This document shows positions 5,265-14,070 of a DNA stretch of 14,561 bases, piece after piece (position 1 is the stretch's first letter; each line of letters opens with the position of its first letter). The translations under genes and the position numbers were made by a program. Source of the stretch: JAVVUJ01 sp964582545 (GTDB taxonomy: Bacteria > Bacillota > Clostridia > Peptostreptococcales > Anaerovoracaceae); contig CAZOSB010000044.1 of assembly GCA_964582545.1 (NCBI GenBank), positions 1 through 14,561 of the forward strand, read 5' to 3'. Under the pieces are notes generated by a model, which worked only from the letters and a program-made list of their open reading frames with translations, did not search any database and was not told the origin of the DNA.

Positions 5265-5345
5265 ATGAAACGAATTCTATCATTAACATTGACGGTTGCA
5301 ATGGTATTTGCGCTATTACCGACATTTGGAGGACCCATTTTTGCT
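5265..5345 (+). other. Signal peptide of amylopullulanase
   Basis: K2 and R3 form the positive n-region, residues 4-18 are hydrophobic, and the A-rich c-region ends GPIFA before DD (28-29). It fits Sec export and signal peptidase I cleavage. Mature protein would begin near residue 28. Confidence 0.85.
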
Positions 5346-8300
5346 GATGATATTAGCTCACCTATGTACGTAGAAAGTGAATTGACTCAGTTCACACCAG
5401 CTGATATAAAAACAATCAACCTAAAATTTAGCGAGGAGCTTTTTTTGGCATCCGGCCTTACAGAGCTTAAATCAAGATTGCAGATAACAAGAACATTTAA
5501 TAGCTCAGAGGTACCACTTTTAAGTGTTGATATAGGAATGGAGCCAGATAATAAAGATACAATTATTGTTAAACTTGGCATAACCGGCACTCTACCTGAA
5601 GGTGAAGAATTTACATTAACCATTCAAGCAGATAGCATTACCGGGATTACAACCAATGCAAATAATTTGGAAATCGTGATACCATTTAAAATTGAGACCA
5701 TTGACCCAAATCCTACCGCTGATACCTTTTATCATATCAATATTCCCAATCCGGTATTGTGGAATTTAAGAGGTTCCCTTGTTGGAGGTTTGAGCTTTAA
5801 TAACAAAAATGTATTATTCAGAATAAGTGATGACCTCTATGCGATTTCTTTTATTAAAGATGCTGGCTTCTATGATTTTAAACTTACTGTCGGGGATAGC
5901 TGGAGTTCACAATTTGGTGCTGGGAGTAACACAAATAATTATGACAACATTCATCTTACACTAAATAAACGTTCTAAGGTAACCATTTATTTTAAGGACA
6001 ACGATATCCCTAATAGTCGCAAACTCTATGTAAATGTTGTGGGAGTTAATGGCATGGAAAATGCCGCTACTGCTTCAATCACGTCAGATAACAAAATTAA
6101 ATGGTATAGTTCTAATGAAGCTAGGTCAAACATTGTGCTTACAGCAGGTACTATGAAAACATACTTGGAAGAAAACGGCATGGGCGATGATGTGAAGTTT
6201 GTGGACTACAACCTAGATGGAGATTATTACACTTTAATTAGAAGCTTGCCCGCCGGTACATATACTGCTACGGCAGGTTCATATGGTAATGTTACATTTG
6301 ACGTTTCAAAACCGTTGACAGTAAAACTATATATTGACTTTAATGAAGCAACACCTACATTAAAATATGAGTTTGTTTTAAAGGAACCCAAGATTTCTTT
6401 GGGTGCTGTTACGGACTACATTAAGCCGGGGCAATCAAAACAACTTACCGGTTTATTTAGAGATGAAATTGGTGACGTATCCAACCAATCAATTACTTGG
6501 TCATTGGCAACACCTGTTGCAGGAGTAAGTCTTAATTCAGATGGCTTGTTAACCGTCGCCCCTACCGTTTCTGCCGAACAGCAGTTTACTGTTGTTGCAA
6601 CGGTCAACTATACTGGCTCTGTTGATCCTACTTATAACAGACAATATACCGCCTCAAAAACCATTACTGTAAAAAACAAGATAACTGAATTAAAAATAAA
6701 CTATCTTCGTTATGAAGAAGACTATGATGACTGGAATCTCTGGGCGTGGGTGGAAGGTGAAACCGGTTCAAGTTATCCTCTCACAGAAATTGACAACGGT
6801 ATGTTAACAGGCACAGTTAGCATACTTAAAGATGTTAACGCAATTTATTTCATATTAAGAAAGGGTGACTGGGCAGATAAAGACGGAGGCAATCGGCGAG
6901 TAGACATTAACAATGGCAATGAAATTTGGCTTTTACAGGACGATGAGGCCGTCTATTACACTAAGGAAGAGGCGGTAAGCCCAAAACTTGCTTTTGCTGT
7001 GATGGATAGTAATACACAAGTTAAATTTAAGGTAAATAGTAATCCAAATTCTATTAATTTTAGCAGATTTGCTGTTTATCAAAATGGTGTTAAGCTAAGC
7101 GGAATGAGCGTTGGTGACGGTGGTTCCGGAGAAGGTATCGTTACTTTAACCTCGACTATAGATCCCACTGCTTTGTTAGAGATTCGAGATGCTAGCGGAG
7201 TTTATCCGCCACAAAAGATAATCCTTCGCAATGTATTAAACAACTATTACTATGCCGGTAATGACTTAGGTTATACTAAGTCAGGAAATACTTCTAACTT
7301 TAAAGTATGGGCACCCACGGCAAAAAAGATTTCTACCGCGATATACAATACTGCCGGAACCTATAATTCTGATGGTTTCGTAGGCGATCACAGCAAGCCT
7401 GATGCCACAATTGCTATGACACGTAATGCTACAACAGGTGTCTGGACAGCAACATCTACACAAGATCTGACCGGGAAATATTATATGTATAAGGCAGAGT
7501 TTGCAGACGGCACAGTAAGTTATGCTGTTGACCCATACGCAAGAGCTGTTTCTGCCAACGGACAACGTACGGCAATTGTAGATTTGGCGGCTACCAATCC
7601 TACTGTTTGGACGCCAAACCTAAAGCCCCAAACCGTTACAAATGATACGGATCATATTATTTATGAGCTTCACGTCCGTGATTTTTCCATTGATGCAAAC
7701 GCAAATTTTGAAAACAAAGGGAAATATTTGGCGTTTACCGAAACAGGGCTTACCCATAACGGCAAAAAAATCGGTATCGACCACCTAAAGGAATTGGGTA
7801 TTACAACGGTACAACTGATGCCTACCTTTGACTTTGCAACCATAAACGAGCTAACGGACAATGGATATAACTGGGGTTATGACCCTCAAAACTTCAATGT
7901 ACCGGAAGGTTCCTATTCCACAAATGCACAAAACCCTGCCATTCGTATTACTGAATTCAAACAAATGGTGCAAGCACTTCACGATGCAGGTATTCGTGTG
8001 GTAATGGATGTGGTGTATAACCATACATTCGATATTGAAAACAGTTCCTTTAACAAACTTGTTCCCGGATATTATTACCGAACCTTGGATAACAGTATGA
8101 ATTATGCTAACGGTAGTGAAAGCGGAAACGAGATTGCATCTGAACGTGCAATGGTTAGAAAATATATTTTAGATTCTGTAAAATATTGGGCAAGGGAATA
8201 TAGCATTGATGGGTTTAGATTTGACCTAATGGGATTGTTAGATGAAACCACGGCCAGTATGATGGCAAGTCAGTTAAAATCTGAAATTGATCCATCCATC

Positions 8301-11300
8301 ATCATCTACGGTGAACCGTTGCAAGCAGGGGGATCTCCCCTTCAAAATGGTGTGGGTAAAGGTTCTCAAAAAAACCAAGATTATGCTGTGTTTAACGATA
8401 ACATTCGCACTGCCATTAAAGGTGACAGCGATAATAAGGGCAAAGGTTTTGCTACAGGTGCTACTGGTATGGAAAGCGAAATAGTAAAAGGGATTTTAGG
8501 TGCAACAGGTGACTTTACTTCTATTCCGGCAGAAAGCATTAACTATGTTACCTCACATGATAACCTAAATCTTTACGACAAAGTTATAGTTAGCTCAGAA
8601 CTAAATGACACATTAAATATGTTATGGAATAAAATACGTGACGGTAAAATGATTGACGGGAGTTCTGTTGAAACTGCAATTGGCAATGCTAGTCCATATG
8701 ATCAAATTAATCCCAATGATGTTCTTGAAAACAATGTGGTAAAAAAAGCTAATTTATCAACAGCTATGCTTTTGACAATGCAGGGCGTGCCATTCTTCCA
8801 AGCAGGTGACGAGTTTATTCGTACTAAATTTGGTGATAGTAATAGCTACAAAAGCCCTGATGGCATCAATGCAATACGCTGGGGAAACAAGGAGGATTTC
8901 ACTGCGGTTTCTGATTATTATGCAGGACTAATTCAGCTTCGTAAAGAGCACCCCGCTTTTAGAATGAGCGAAAATGGTGATTTGAATAACATAGAAATAT
9001 TAAGGCAGGATGGAAACGTTGTAGTCTTTAAGATTAAAAACTATGCCAATGGAGATAATTGGAGAAATATTGTTGTCATCTATAACGCAAGTGACAGTAG
9101 TGTTAGTTATACGTTGCCAAACAATGACGATAACACAGATTGGAATATTGTAGTTTATGACAAGTTGGCTGGAACAGAGAAATTGGGTACTCCGATTGGT
9201 GCTGGTAGTAACATAACAGTTTCCAACAATTCGGCAATGGTTCTTTATGACATTGAAAGAGCAGGTTATGTTCAAGAACCAACAACCATGGAGCTTGCTC
9301 GCGATACCGTTATTGTGGAGCCGGGGAAAACAGCGGCAGTAAAAATTACGGTAAAAGACCAAAATGGCGTAGTAATGAACAACCCGACGATTACAGGCAT
9401 ATCCGCTAATCCAGCTATAGCTACCTTTGCAGGTGGTGTGGTAACCGGTGTTAGCAAAGGTAATACCGTTATTACATTAAGTTGTGGAAATGCAACCGCT
9501 AATTTAAACGCAAAGGTAATGGGATTAAATGTAGAACTTAGTTTGACAAGTGCAAGCTCTAGGCAAAACCCTGTCCTTACCGTTTCATCAACGGATGTTA
9601 CTATTAAGTCAATTTATGCAAATTTATCACAAGTAGGTGGCAAAACAAGCTATTACATAAATGCAGCTACAGGTAAAGCGGCCTTTGGTATTCAAGACTA
9701 TATAACAGCCGGTACGAAAACAATCACAGTTACTGTAACGGATATTAACAACAACACTTATGTGATCGATAAGGAAATTACCGTTGCAAAGGCTCCTTCC
9801 ACGGGTTTTGATTGGGACGAGGCACGCATTTATCATATGATTACAGATAGGTTCTATGACGGTAATGCTGCAAATAATGATACACTTGTAGATAAAACAA
9901 ATCCGGGAGCATACCACGGTGGAGATTTTGCAGGCGTAACCGCGAAACTTGACTACTTAAAAAATTTGGGAATTAACACCATTTGGATTAGTCCCATTGT
10001 AGAAAATGTCACGGGGGATTTCGGCACCTCTACTAATGGTAGTTACTATGCTTACCATGGTTATTGGGCCAACGATTTTGAAAGGTTGAATCCTTATATG
10101 GGAACAAGAGCCGAACTTGAAACCCTTATTGACGAGGCGGCGGCTCGTGGCATCAAGTTAATGGTTGACGTTGTGCTAAATAATGCTGGGTATGGAACGG
10201 AAAACAATGCGAATTTTGATGGTATGTTCCGTGCAACGGGTGGCAATGACGATGAAACGGCATCGCTTGCAGGTTTACCGGATTTTAAGACAGAGGAGCA
10301 AGCAGTACGCACAAAACTCATTGATTGGCAGGTTGCTTGGGCATCGTTAAAGACTGCCAAAGGTAATTCTATTGCTTACTTTAGGCTTGACACTGCAAAG
10401 CACGTAGACCATGAAACACTTAGACAGTTCAAAACTGCACTAGCCACCGTCAACGCAGAACACAAAATCATAGGTGAAATTTGGGCGGATGATGTAAAGA
10501 TAAACAGTTACTTAAACAACGGTGAAATGGATTCGGCTTTAGATTTTGGATTTAATGAAATTGTGAAAAGTTTCATAGATGGTAATCTTGACAATGCCGA
10601 AAGTTTGCTTGAAGCAAGAAATGCGTCGCTTTCAAATGTCGCAACAAAAGGAAATTTTCTAAGTAGCATTAATGAAGACGGTTTTTTCTATTCAATGGGA
10701 AATGACATGGATATGATGAAAATTGCAGCAAGTTTGCAGATGACCGCAAAGGGGCAACCTATAGTCTACTATGGTGAAGAGCTCGGTATGAGCGGAGAAA
10801 ACAACTGGCCAATTTTTGACAATCGAAAGGACTTTGATTGGGATGATACTGTCAACAACGCTCTATTACAGCACTACACAAAGCTATTGAACATTCGGGC
10901 AGAGTATAGCAAGCTATTCTCAAAGGGAACCCGCGCTAAGGTGAATGGTGGTGGGGCAGATAAATATATGGTATTTAGCCGCAGTTATGAAAATCAAATG
11001 GCTTTGGTAGGGCTTAATCTAAAATATACTGAGGAAACTGTTCAAATAAGCACAGGACTTTCAAAAGGTATTACTATTTTTGATAAATATAATAACAAAA
11101 CCTATACAACAGATGCAAACGGTACTATAATCATTTCCATTCCACCATCACAAGAGGGAGGAACTGCTATCTTGATCGCTAGTCTTCCTGTTCCTCCTAC
11201 AGGAAATGGCACCGGTGGTGGAACAACCACACCGCCTGGAACTACAAATCAGGTTACTATTTCAGGCAACACTGCAACAGTAATGGCAACATCAACCGAT

Positions 11301-12311
11301 AAAGTGGCAACAGCAACCATCTCTGCTTCGGACTTTGAAAAGATTTTAAGTATGCAAAATGGAAGCCTCAAAATTGAGAGTCCTATTGTAACTATAACCT
11401 TTGACAGTAAGGCAAAATCAGCTATTGCCGCAGCAGGCAAAGGTGATGTAAAGATTACTGTCAGTGCGGTTGCAACGAGTACACTTTCAGCGCAGCAACA
11501 AGCCGCTGTTTTAGGGCATCCTGTATATAACTTTTCCATTATGGTAGGAAAAAACACAGTCTCCAGCTTTGGAGATGGAAAGGCGAAGATTTCCATTCCC
11601 TACACCCCTGCGGCAGGTGAAAACCCAAATAATATTGTGATTTATTATTTATCAAACGACGGAAAAGTTCAAAAAAAGCCCACCTGTCAATATAAAAACG
11701 GACAGATTACCTTTATAACCAACCATTTTAGTAAATTCGCAATCGCACATAATCCGATTACCTTCAATGACATCTCCAAGCATTGGGGAGAAGATGCCAT
11801 CAATTTCGTGGCGGCCAGGGAACTGTTTGGTGGGATAGGCAACGACAAATTTGACCCTAACGGAGTTATGACAAGAGCTATGTTTGCAACGGTTATTGCA
11901 AGACTTGAAGGGGCTAATTTAAGCGAATACACCAAATCAAATTTTACAGATGTTGGCATCAACGAATGGTATGGACCTGCAGTTGCTTGGGCGGCTGATA
12001 AAGGTATCGTTAGCGGATACGGCAATGGTAAATTTGGTCCGAATGATAAAATCACGCGTGAGCAAATGGCAGTAATCTTTACTAAGTACCTGAAATTTAT
12101 TGATCAAGGTCCTAGTGGAAATTGGATGATAAATGTTCCATATTCTGACAAAGACCAGATTTCCAAATGGGCGCTCGAAGGGGTTGCATTTGCCACAATC
12201 AAAGGTTTATCCACGGGCAAAGAGGGCAATCGTTTCGACTCACAAGGCACAGCTACGAGAGTCGAGGTTGCGGCAGTGGTAACTAGGTTAGTAAAATCGA
12301 TAACAGAATAG
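5265..12311 (+). CDS. Cell-surface amylopullulanase: type I pullulanase + second GH13 domain + SLH anchor
   Basis: A 2348-residue exported enzyme for starch and pullulan breakdown at the cell surface. Order: signal peptide (about 1-27, hydrophobic core, cut after PIFA); Ig-like domain (about 28-150); X25-like pullulanase module (about 153-255); beta-rich segment and Ig-like domain (to about 470); CBM41 starch-binding module (473-570); pullulanase N-terminal domains including CBM48 (about 575-775); GH13 pullulanase barrel and C-terminal sandwich (about 797-1335); Big_2-type Ig domain (about 1338-1420); another beta-rich domain; second GH13 (1515-1960); Gly/Thr/Pro linker (1975-1996); stalk domain (1997-2160); three SLH repeats (2165-2348). 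AAACGGAGGAAGG (5248-5260) gives a strong ribosome binding site before ATG 5265. The pullulanase active site is complete; the second lacks the region IV His-Asp. Known two-site amylopullulanases such as that of Bacillus sp. KSM-1378 have the amylase first; here the pullulanase is first. Confidence 0.93.
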   Translation: MKRILSLTLTVAMVFALLPTFGGPIFADDISSPMYVESELTQFTPADIKTINLKFSEELFLASGLTELKSRLQITRTFNSSEVPLLSVDIGMEPDNKDTIIVKLGITGTLPEGEEFTLTIQADSITGITTNANNLEIVIPFKIETIDPNPTADTFYHINIPNPVLWNLRGSLVGGLSFNNKNVLFRISDDLYAISFIKDAGFYDFKLTVGDSWSSQFGAGSNTNNYDNIHLTLNKRSKVTIYFKDNDIPNSRKLYVNVVGVNGMENAATASITSDNKIKWYSSNEARSNIVLTAGTMKTYLEENGMGDDVKFVDYNLDGDYYTLIRSLPAGTYTATAGSYGNVTFDVSKPLTVKLYIDFNEATPTLKYEFVLKEPKISLGAVTDYIKPGQSKQLTGLFRDEIGDVSNQSITWSLATPVAGVSLNSDGLLTVAPTVSAEQQFTVVATVNYTGSVDPTYNRQYTASKTITVKNKITELKINYLRYEEDYDDWNLWAWVEGETGSSYPLTEIDNGMLTGTVSILKDVNAIYFILRKGDWADKDGGNRRVDINNGNEIWLLQDDEAVYYTKEEAVSPKLAFAVMDSNTQVKFKVNSNPNSINFSRFAVYQNGVKLSGMSVGDGGSGEGIVTLTSTIDPTALLEIRDASGVYPPQKIILRNVLNNYYYAGNDLGYTKSGNTSNFKVWAPTAKKISTAIYNTAGTYNSDGFVGDHSKPDATIAMTRNATTGVWTATSTQDLTGKYYMYKAEFADGTVSYAVDPYARAVSANGQRTAIVDLAATNPTVWTPNLKPQTVTNDTDHIIYELHVRDFSIDANANFENKGKYLAFTETGLTHNGKKIGIDHLKELGITTVQLMPTFDFATINELTDNGYNWGYDPQNFNVPEGSYSTNAQNPAIRITEFKQMVQALHDAGIRVVMDVVYNHTFDIENSSFNKLVPGYYYRTLDNSMNYANGSESGNEIASERAMVRKYILDSVKYWAREYSIDGFRFDLMGLLDETTASMMASQLKSEIDPSIIIYGEPLQAGGSPLQNGVGKGSQKNQDYAVFNDNIRTAIKGDSDNKGKGFATGATGMESEIVKGILGATGDFTSIPAESINYVTSHDNLNLYDKVIVSSELNDTLNMLWNKIRDGKMIDGSSVETAIGNASPYDQINPNDVLENNVVKKANLSTAMLLTMQGVPFFQAGDEFIRTKFGDSNSYKSPDGINAIRWGNKEDFTAVSDYYAGLIQLRKEHPAFRMSENGDLNNIEILRQDGNVVVFKIKNYANGDNWRNIVVIYNASDSSVSYTLPNNDDNTDWNIVVYDKLAGTEKLGTPIGAGSNITVSNNSAMVLYDIERAGYVQEPTTMELARDTVIVEPGKTAAVKITVKDQNGVVMNNPTITGISANPAIATFAGGVVTGVSKGNTVITLSCGNATANLNAKVMGLNVELSLTSASSRQNPVLTVSSTDVTIKSIYANLSQVGGKTSYYINAATGKAAFGIQDYITAGTKTITVTVTDINNNTYVIDKEITVAKAPSTGFDWDEARIYHMITDRFYDGNAANNDTLVDKTNPGAYHGGDFAGVTAKLDYLKNLGINTIWISPIVENVTGDFGTSTNGSYYAYHGYWANDFERLNPYMGTRAELETLIDEAAARGIKLMVDVVLNNAGYGTENNANFDGMFRATGGNDDETASLAGLPDFKTEEQAVRTKLIDWQVAWASLKTAKGNSIAYFRLDTAKHVDHETLRQFKTALATVNAEHKIIGEIWADDVKINSYLNNGEMDSALDFGFNEIVKSFIDGNLDNAESLLEARNASLSNVATKGNFLSSINEDGFFYSMGNDMDMMKIAASLQMTAKGQPIVYYGEELGMSGENNWPIFDNRKDFDWDDTVNNALLQHYTKLLNIRAEYSKLFSKGTRAKVNGGGADKYMVFSRSYENQMALVGLNLKYTEETVQISTGLSKGITIFDKYNNKTYTTDANGTIIISIPPSQEGGTAILIASLPVPPTGNGTGGGTTTPPGTTNQVTISGNTATVMATSTDKVATATISASDFEKILSMQNGSLKIESPIVTITFDSKAKSAIAAAGKGDVKITVSAVATSTLSAQQQAAVLGHPVYNFSIMVGKNTVSSFGDGKAKISIPYTPAAGENPNNIVIYYLSNDGKVQKKPTCQYKNGQITFITNHFSKFAIAHNPITFNDISKHWGEDAINFVAARELFGGIGNDKFDPNGVMTRAMFATVIARLEGANLSEYTKSNFTDVGINEWYGPAVAWAADKGIVSGYGNGKFGPNDKITREQMAVIFTKYLKFIDQGPSGNWMINVPYSDKDQISKWALEGVAFATIKGLSTGKEGNRFDSQGTATRVEVAAVVTRLVKSITE
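5721..6974 (+). other. N-terminal starch-binding array (X25-like, Ig-like, CBM41)
   Basis: Residues about 153-255 carry the X25-type pattern: an aromatic strand, then AGFYDFKLTVGDSWSSQFG and NIHLTL with VTIYFKD, as in pullulanase N-terminal modules. Residues about 377-470 look like a bacterial Ig-like domain (KPGQSKQLTG, then ITWSL). Residues 473-570 are a CBM41: INYLRYEEDYDDWNLWAWVEG with W490, W493 and W495 placed to bind alpha-glucan, then RKGDWADKDGGNR and EIWLLQDD. These domains should keep the enzyme on the starch granule or polymer. Confidence 0.7.
7653..9266 (+). other. GH13 type I pullulanase catalytic domain, intact active site
   Basis: The pullulanase signature YNWGYDP is at residues 868-874. 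Region I DVVYNH is at 915-920. Region II GFRFD holds the nucleophile D987 with R985. Region III YGEP has the acid/base E1017. Region IV HDN is at 1098-1100. All four GH13 regions are intact, so alpha-1,6 debranching activity is expected. A CBM48-type domain (about 660-775) precedes it and a C-terminal beta-sandwich follows. Confidence 0.9.
9807..11144 (+). other. Second GH13 domain, alpha-amylase-like, region IV altered
   Basis: Starts FDWDEARIYHMITDRFYDGN (1515 on), followed by YHGGDF and GINTIWISPI. Nucleophile D1709 (FRLDTAKH) and acid/base E1738 (GEIWADD) are present. Region I reads DVVLNN (1635-1640), where Asn replaces the usual His. Region IV, normally SSHDEDGF in close relatives, reads SSINEDGF: I1802 and N1803 replace His and the transition-state-stabilising Asp. 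The fold markers KGQPIVYYGEELGMSG are kept. It may be inactive, or retain only binding or an altered activity. Confidence 0.85.
11757..12308 (+). other. Three S-layer homology domains
   Basis: SLH1 begins FNDISKHWGEDAI (from 2167), SLH2 FTDVGINEWYGPAV (from 2227) and SLH3 YSDKDQISKWALEG (from 2293). SLH2 has the classical GYGNGKFGPNDKITREQMA, which suits binding to pyruvylated secondary cell-wall polymer. SLH1 (FGGIGNDKFDPNGVMTRAMFA) and SLH3 (STGKEGNRFDSQGTATRVEVA) are similar but less standard. Confidence 0.92.
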
Positions 12312-12334
12312 AAGTGAGATAAAAAATACGTGAT

Positions 12335-12415
12335 GAAATTAGGAGGTGTGGTTAACTCGACATCATAGCTACGGGATTAGCATGATAATTTTTAACCACA
12401 CCTCCGTAAAATTTC
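12335..12415. repeat. Long hairpin between convergent genes
   Basis: GGAGGTGTGGTTAA (12342-12355) and TTAACCACACCTCC (12392-12405) form a perfect 14-base inverted repeat. Inside, ATCAT-A-GCTA can pair with TAGC-ATGAT. Outside, GAAATT (12335-12340) pairs with AATTTC (12410-12415). It may be a bidirectional terminator for the amylopullulanase and ATPase genes, though no clean T run follows it on the plus strand. A small palindromic mobile element is the alternative. Confidence 0.7.
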
Positions 12416-12428
12416 TTATGACATTTCA

Positions 12429-12495
12429 GAGAATGCTTATTTTGTGATATTTATTACAATCAGACTTAAGATATAATGAATTAAAACGAAAAATG
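12429..12495 (+). pseudogene. Fragment of the hxlR-family gene (copy of 2566-2632)
   Basis: Sixty-seven bases match 2566-2632 with three mismatches (by eye) and no gaps, then identity ends abruptly at both sides. It encodes the equivalent of RMPILWYLSQSDLRYNELKRKM but has no start, no stop context and no binding site. It is a fossil, not a gene. Confidence 0.88.
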
Positions 12496-12513
12496 ATTAC
12501 TCCTGAATTTAAA

Positions 12514-13788
12514 TCAATTTTTCAACGCTGTAATTGGCACAATGAAAACTCCATCTTCACGCATATATGCAGCATTGCTAAGCCCACAAATAACACATAG
12601 TACGGTGGGTGGTGTGCCGTTTTTACTTTCTATTGCACGGCTGATTTTTATTAAATTTGCAGCGGCGTCATCTATTTGATTTGCACCTAATTTTATCTCA
12701 AATGCACACCATTGTCCGCTTGGAAGCTCAATGACAGCATCAATTTCATTTCCGTTATAATCTTGATAATGATATAGTTCTCCTTCGAAAGACTGAGCAT
12801 ATATTCTCAAATCCCTTAGACAAAGTGATTCAAATAAAAACCCAAAGCTCTCAAGATCTCCTATTAGCTTTTCCGGTGTTGCACGAAGCAATGCACAGGC
12901 AAGTGAAGGGTCGCAGAAATGTCTTTTTTCTGATTGCTTGACACGAATGGTAGAGCGAATCTGAGGTGAAAAGGGAGGCAAATTATCTACCACAAACAAG
13001 CGTTTAAGAACATCAAGGTAGGCGGCTATGGTTTCAACAGTTATATCTTCATCATCAATAGCCTTTATATCGTTTTTTAATGTTTTATTAGTAGCTATGG
13101 TACTTTCGTTTCTTGCAAGGCTTTTAAGCAATAGTTGCATTTTACTGCTGTCACGTTTGATTCCGTCTAAACGGTGAACATCGTCATCAACGATTGCTTT
13201 TAGATAAGATGTGGGCAACAAAGAGATATTCTTTTCTGTGGTCTGCAGATTCCCTGGCCAACCGCCTCTTACAATGAAAGCTGCAATTTTTTTTAAGTCA
13301 ACCTCTCTGGTCATTGCCGGTCTAATTTCCCGTTTGCATAGTGCCTCAAGAGAAACCAAGCCCTTTGAATCGCCTGATTCAAAAAGTGACATAGGGTGCA
13401 TTCGAAGCTTTCCAATCCTACCTGCGCCACTGTGTAAAATGCCTTTGTGGTTAGGGGTTGCGGAGCCTGTTAGGATGTATTGTCCCTTTTCACCGCTTTG
13501 GTCAACGGTGTGACGAATCGCATCCCAAAGAGCTGGAACTTCCTGCCATTCATCTATAAGGCGCGGTGGCTGTCCCTCTAATATAAGGGAAGGCGACATT
13601 TCTGCAATTTTGCGATTTTGAAAATTGCCGGAAGGGTCACCAATGAATATTTCACTTTCACTGTGTTTGGATGAAGTCCAAGTTTTTCCACACCATTTCG
13701 GTCCTTCAATACATACTGCACCAAAAACATCAAGATACTCCGAAAGCTTTTGCTCTATTATTCGTGGTTTATAGTTTTTAAGTTTCAT
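12514..13788 (-). CDS. AAA_14/DUF4143 family ATP-binding protein
   Basis: A 424-residue ATPase of the orphan AAA_14 plus DUF4143 type. Walker A is GPKWCGKT (29-36), Walker B is LIDEWQ (77-82), and YILTGS (104-109) is the sensor-1 region. The C-terminal half is the DUF4143 region, with a PD-(D/E)XK-like core: an FE in FLFESL, then EIDAV with D350 and FEIKLG with E364 and K366. The family is widespread in anaerobes, archaea and mobile regions; its role is not settled. The start at 13788 is chosen because MKLKNYKPRI matches the usual family N-terminus and AAGGTG lies 5 bases upstream. An in-frame ATG at 13833 (439 residues, AAAGGA nearby) is the alternative. It is convergent with the amylopullulanase gene and has no operon partner in view. 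Confidence 0.9.
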   Translation of the reverse strand: MKLKNYKPRIIEQKLSEYLDVFGAVCIEGPKWCGKTWTSSKHSESEIFIGDPSGNFQNRKIAEMSPSLILEGQPPRLIDEWQEVPALWDAIRHTVDQSGEKGQYILTGSATPNHKGILHSGAGRIGKLRMHPMSLFESGDSKGLVSLEALCKREIRPAMTREVDLKKIAAFIVRGGWPGNLQTTEKNISLLPTSYLKAIVDDDVHRLDGIKRDSSKMQLLLKSLARNESTIATNKTLKNDIKAIDDEDITVETIAAYLDVLKRLFVVDNLPPFSPQIRSTIRVKQSEKRHFCDPSLACALLRATPEKLIGDLESFGFLFESLCLRDLRIYAQSFEGELYHYQDYNGNEIDAVIELPSGQWCAFEIKLGANQIDDAAANLIKISRAIESKNGTPPTVLCVICGLSNAAYMREDGVFIVPITALKN

Positions 13789-13945
13789 AATTTCACCTTG
13801 TATAATGAAAACATTGGGAAATTCACTATACATTTTCCTTTCTGGATTATTTTCTGTTAGGCGCTGTGGATTATATCACCTCTGCAAACAGAGTATTACA
13901 ATTCATTTGTTTTGTCAATTAAATTTTGAGTATTTTTATATTTTT

Positions 13946-14037
13946 AATTCGTTAGATTTAATGTTTTCAATTCTATTGATTTTAAATTTCCAATTCGATA
14001 GATTAGTTATTTATAATTCGAGTGATTTAATGTTTTT
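13946..14037. repeat. Four degenerate 23-bp tandem repeats
   Basis: Units start at 13946, 13969, 13992 and 14015, each exactly 23 bases and each beginning AATTC. The first and fourth are closest to a shared form beginning AATTCGTTAGATTTAATG or AATTCGAGTGATTTAATG; the middle two are more diverged. The period is about two helical turns and is not a multiple of three. There are no unique spacers, so it is not a CRISPR array. Confidence 0.75.
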
Positions 14038-14070
14038 GCCGGAAAATGGCTAATATAAGTTTTCATAAGA

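Noticed and set aside
13211..13513. Plus-strand frame inside the ATPase gene
   Set aside because: It is a shadow of the well-supported minus-strand ATPase frame.
13946..14037. CRISPR array
   Set aside because: The 23-base units directly abut, with no spacers and no cas genes nearby.
13805..14053. Plus-strand frame across the 23-bp repeats
   Set aside because: The composition is biased, the repeat length is not a multiple of three, and no start signal is present.
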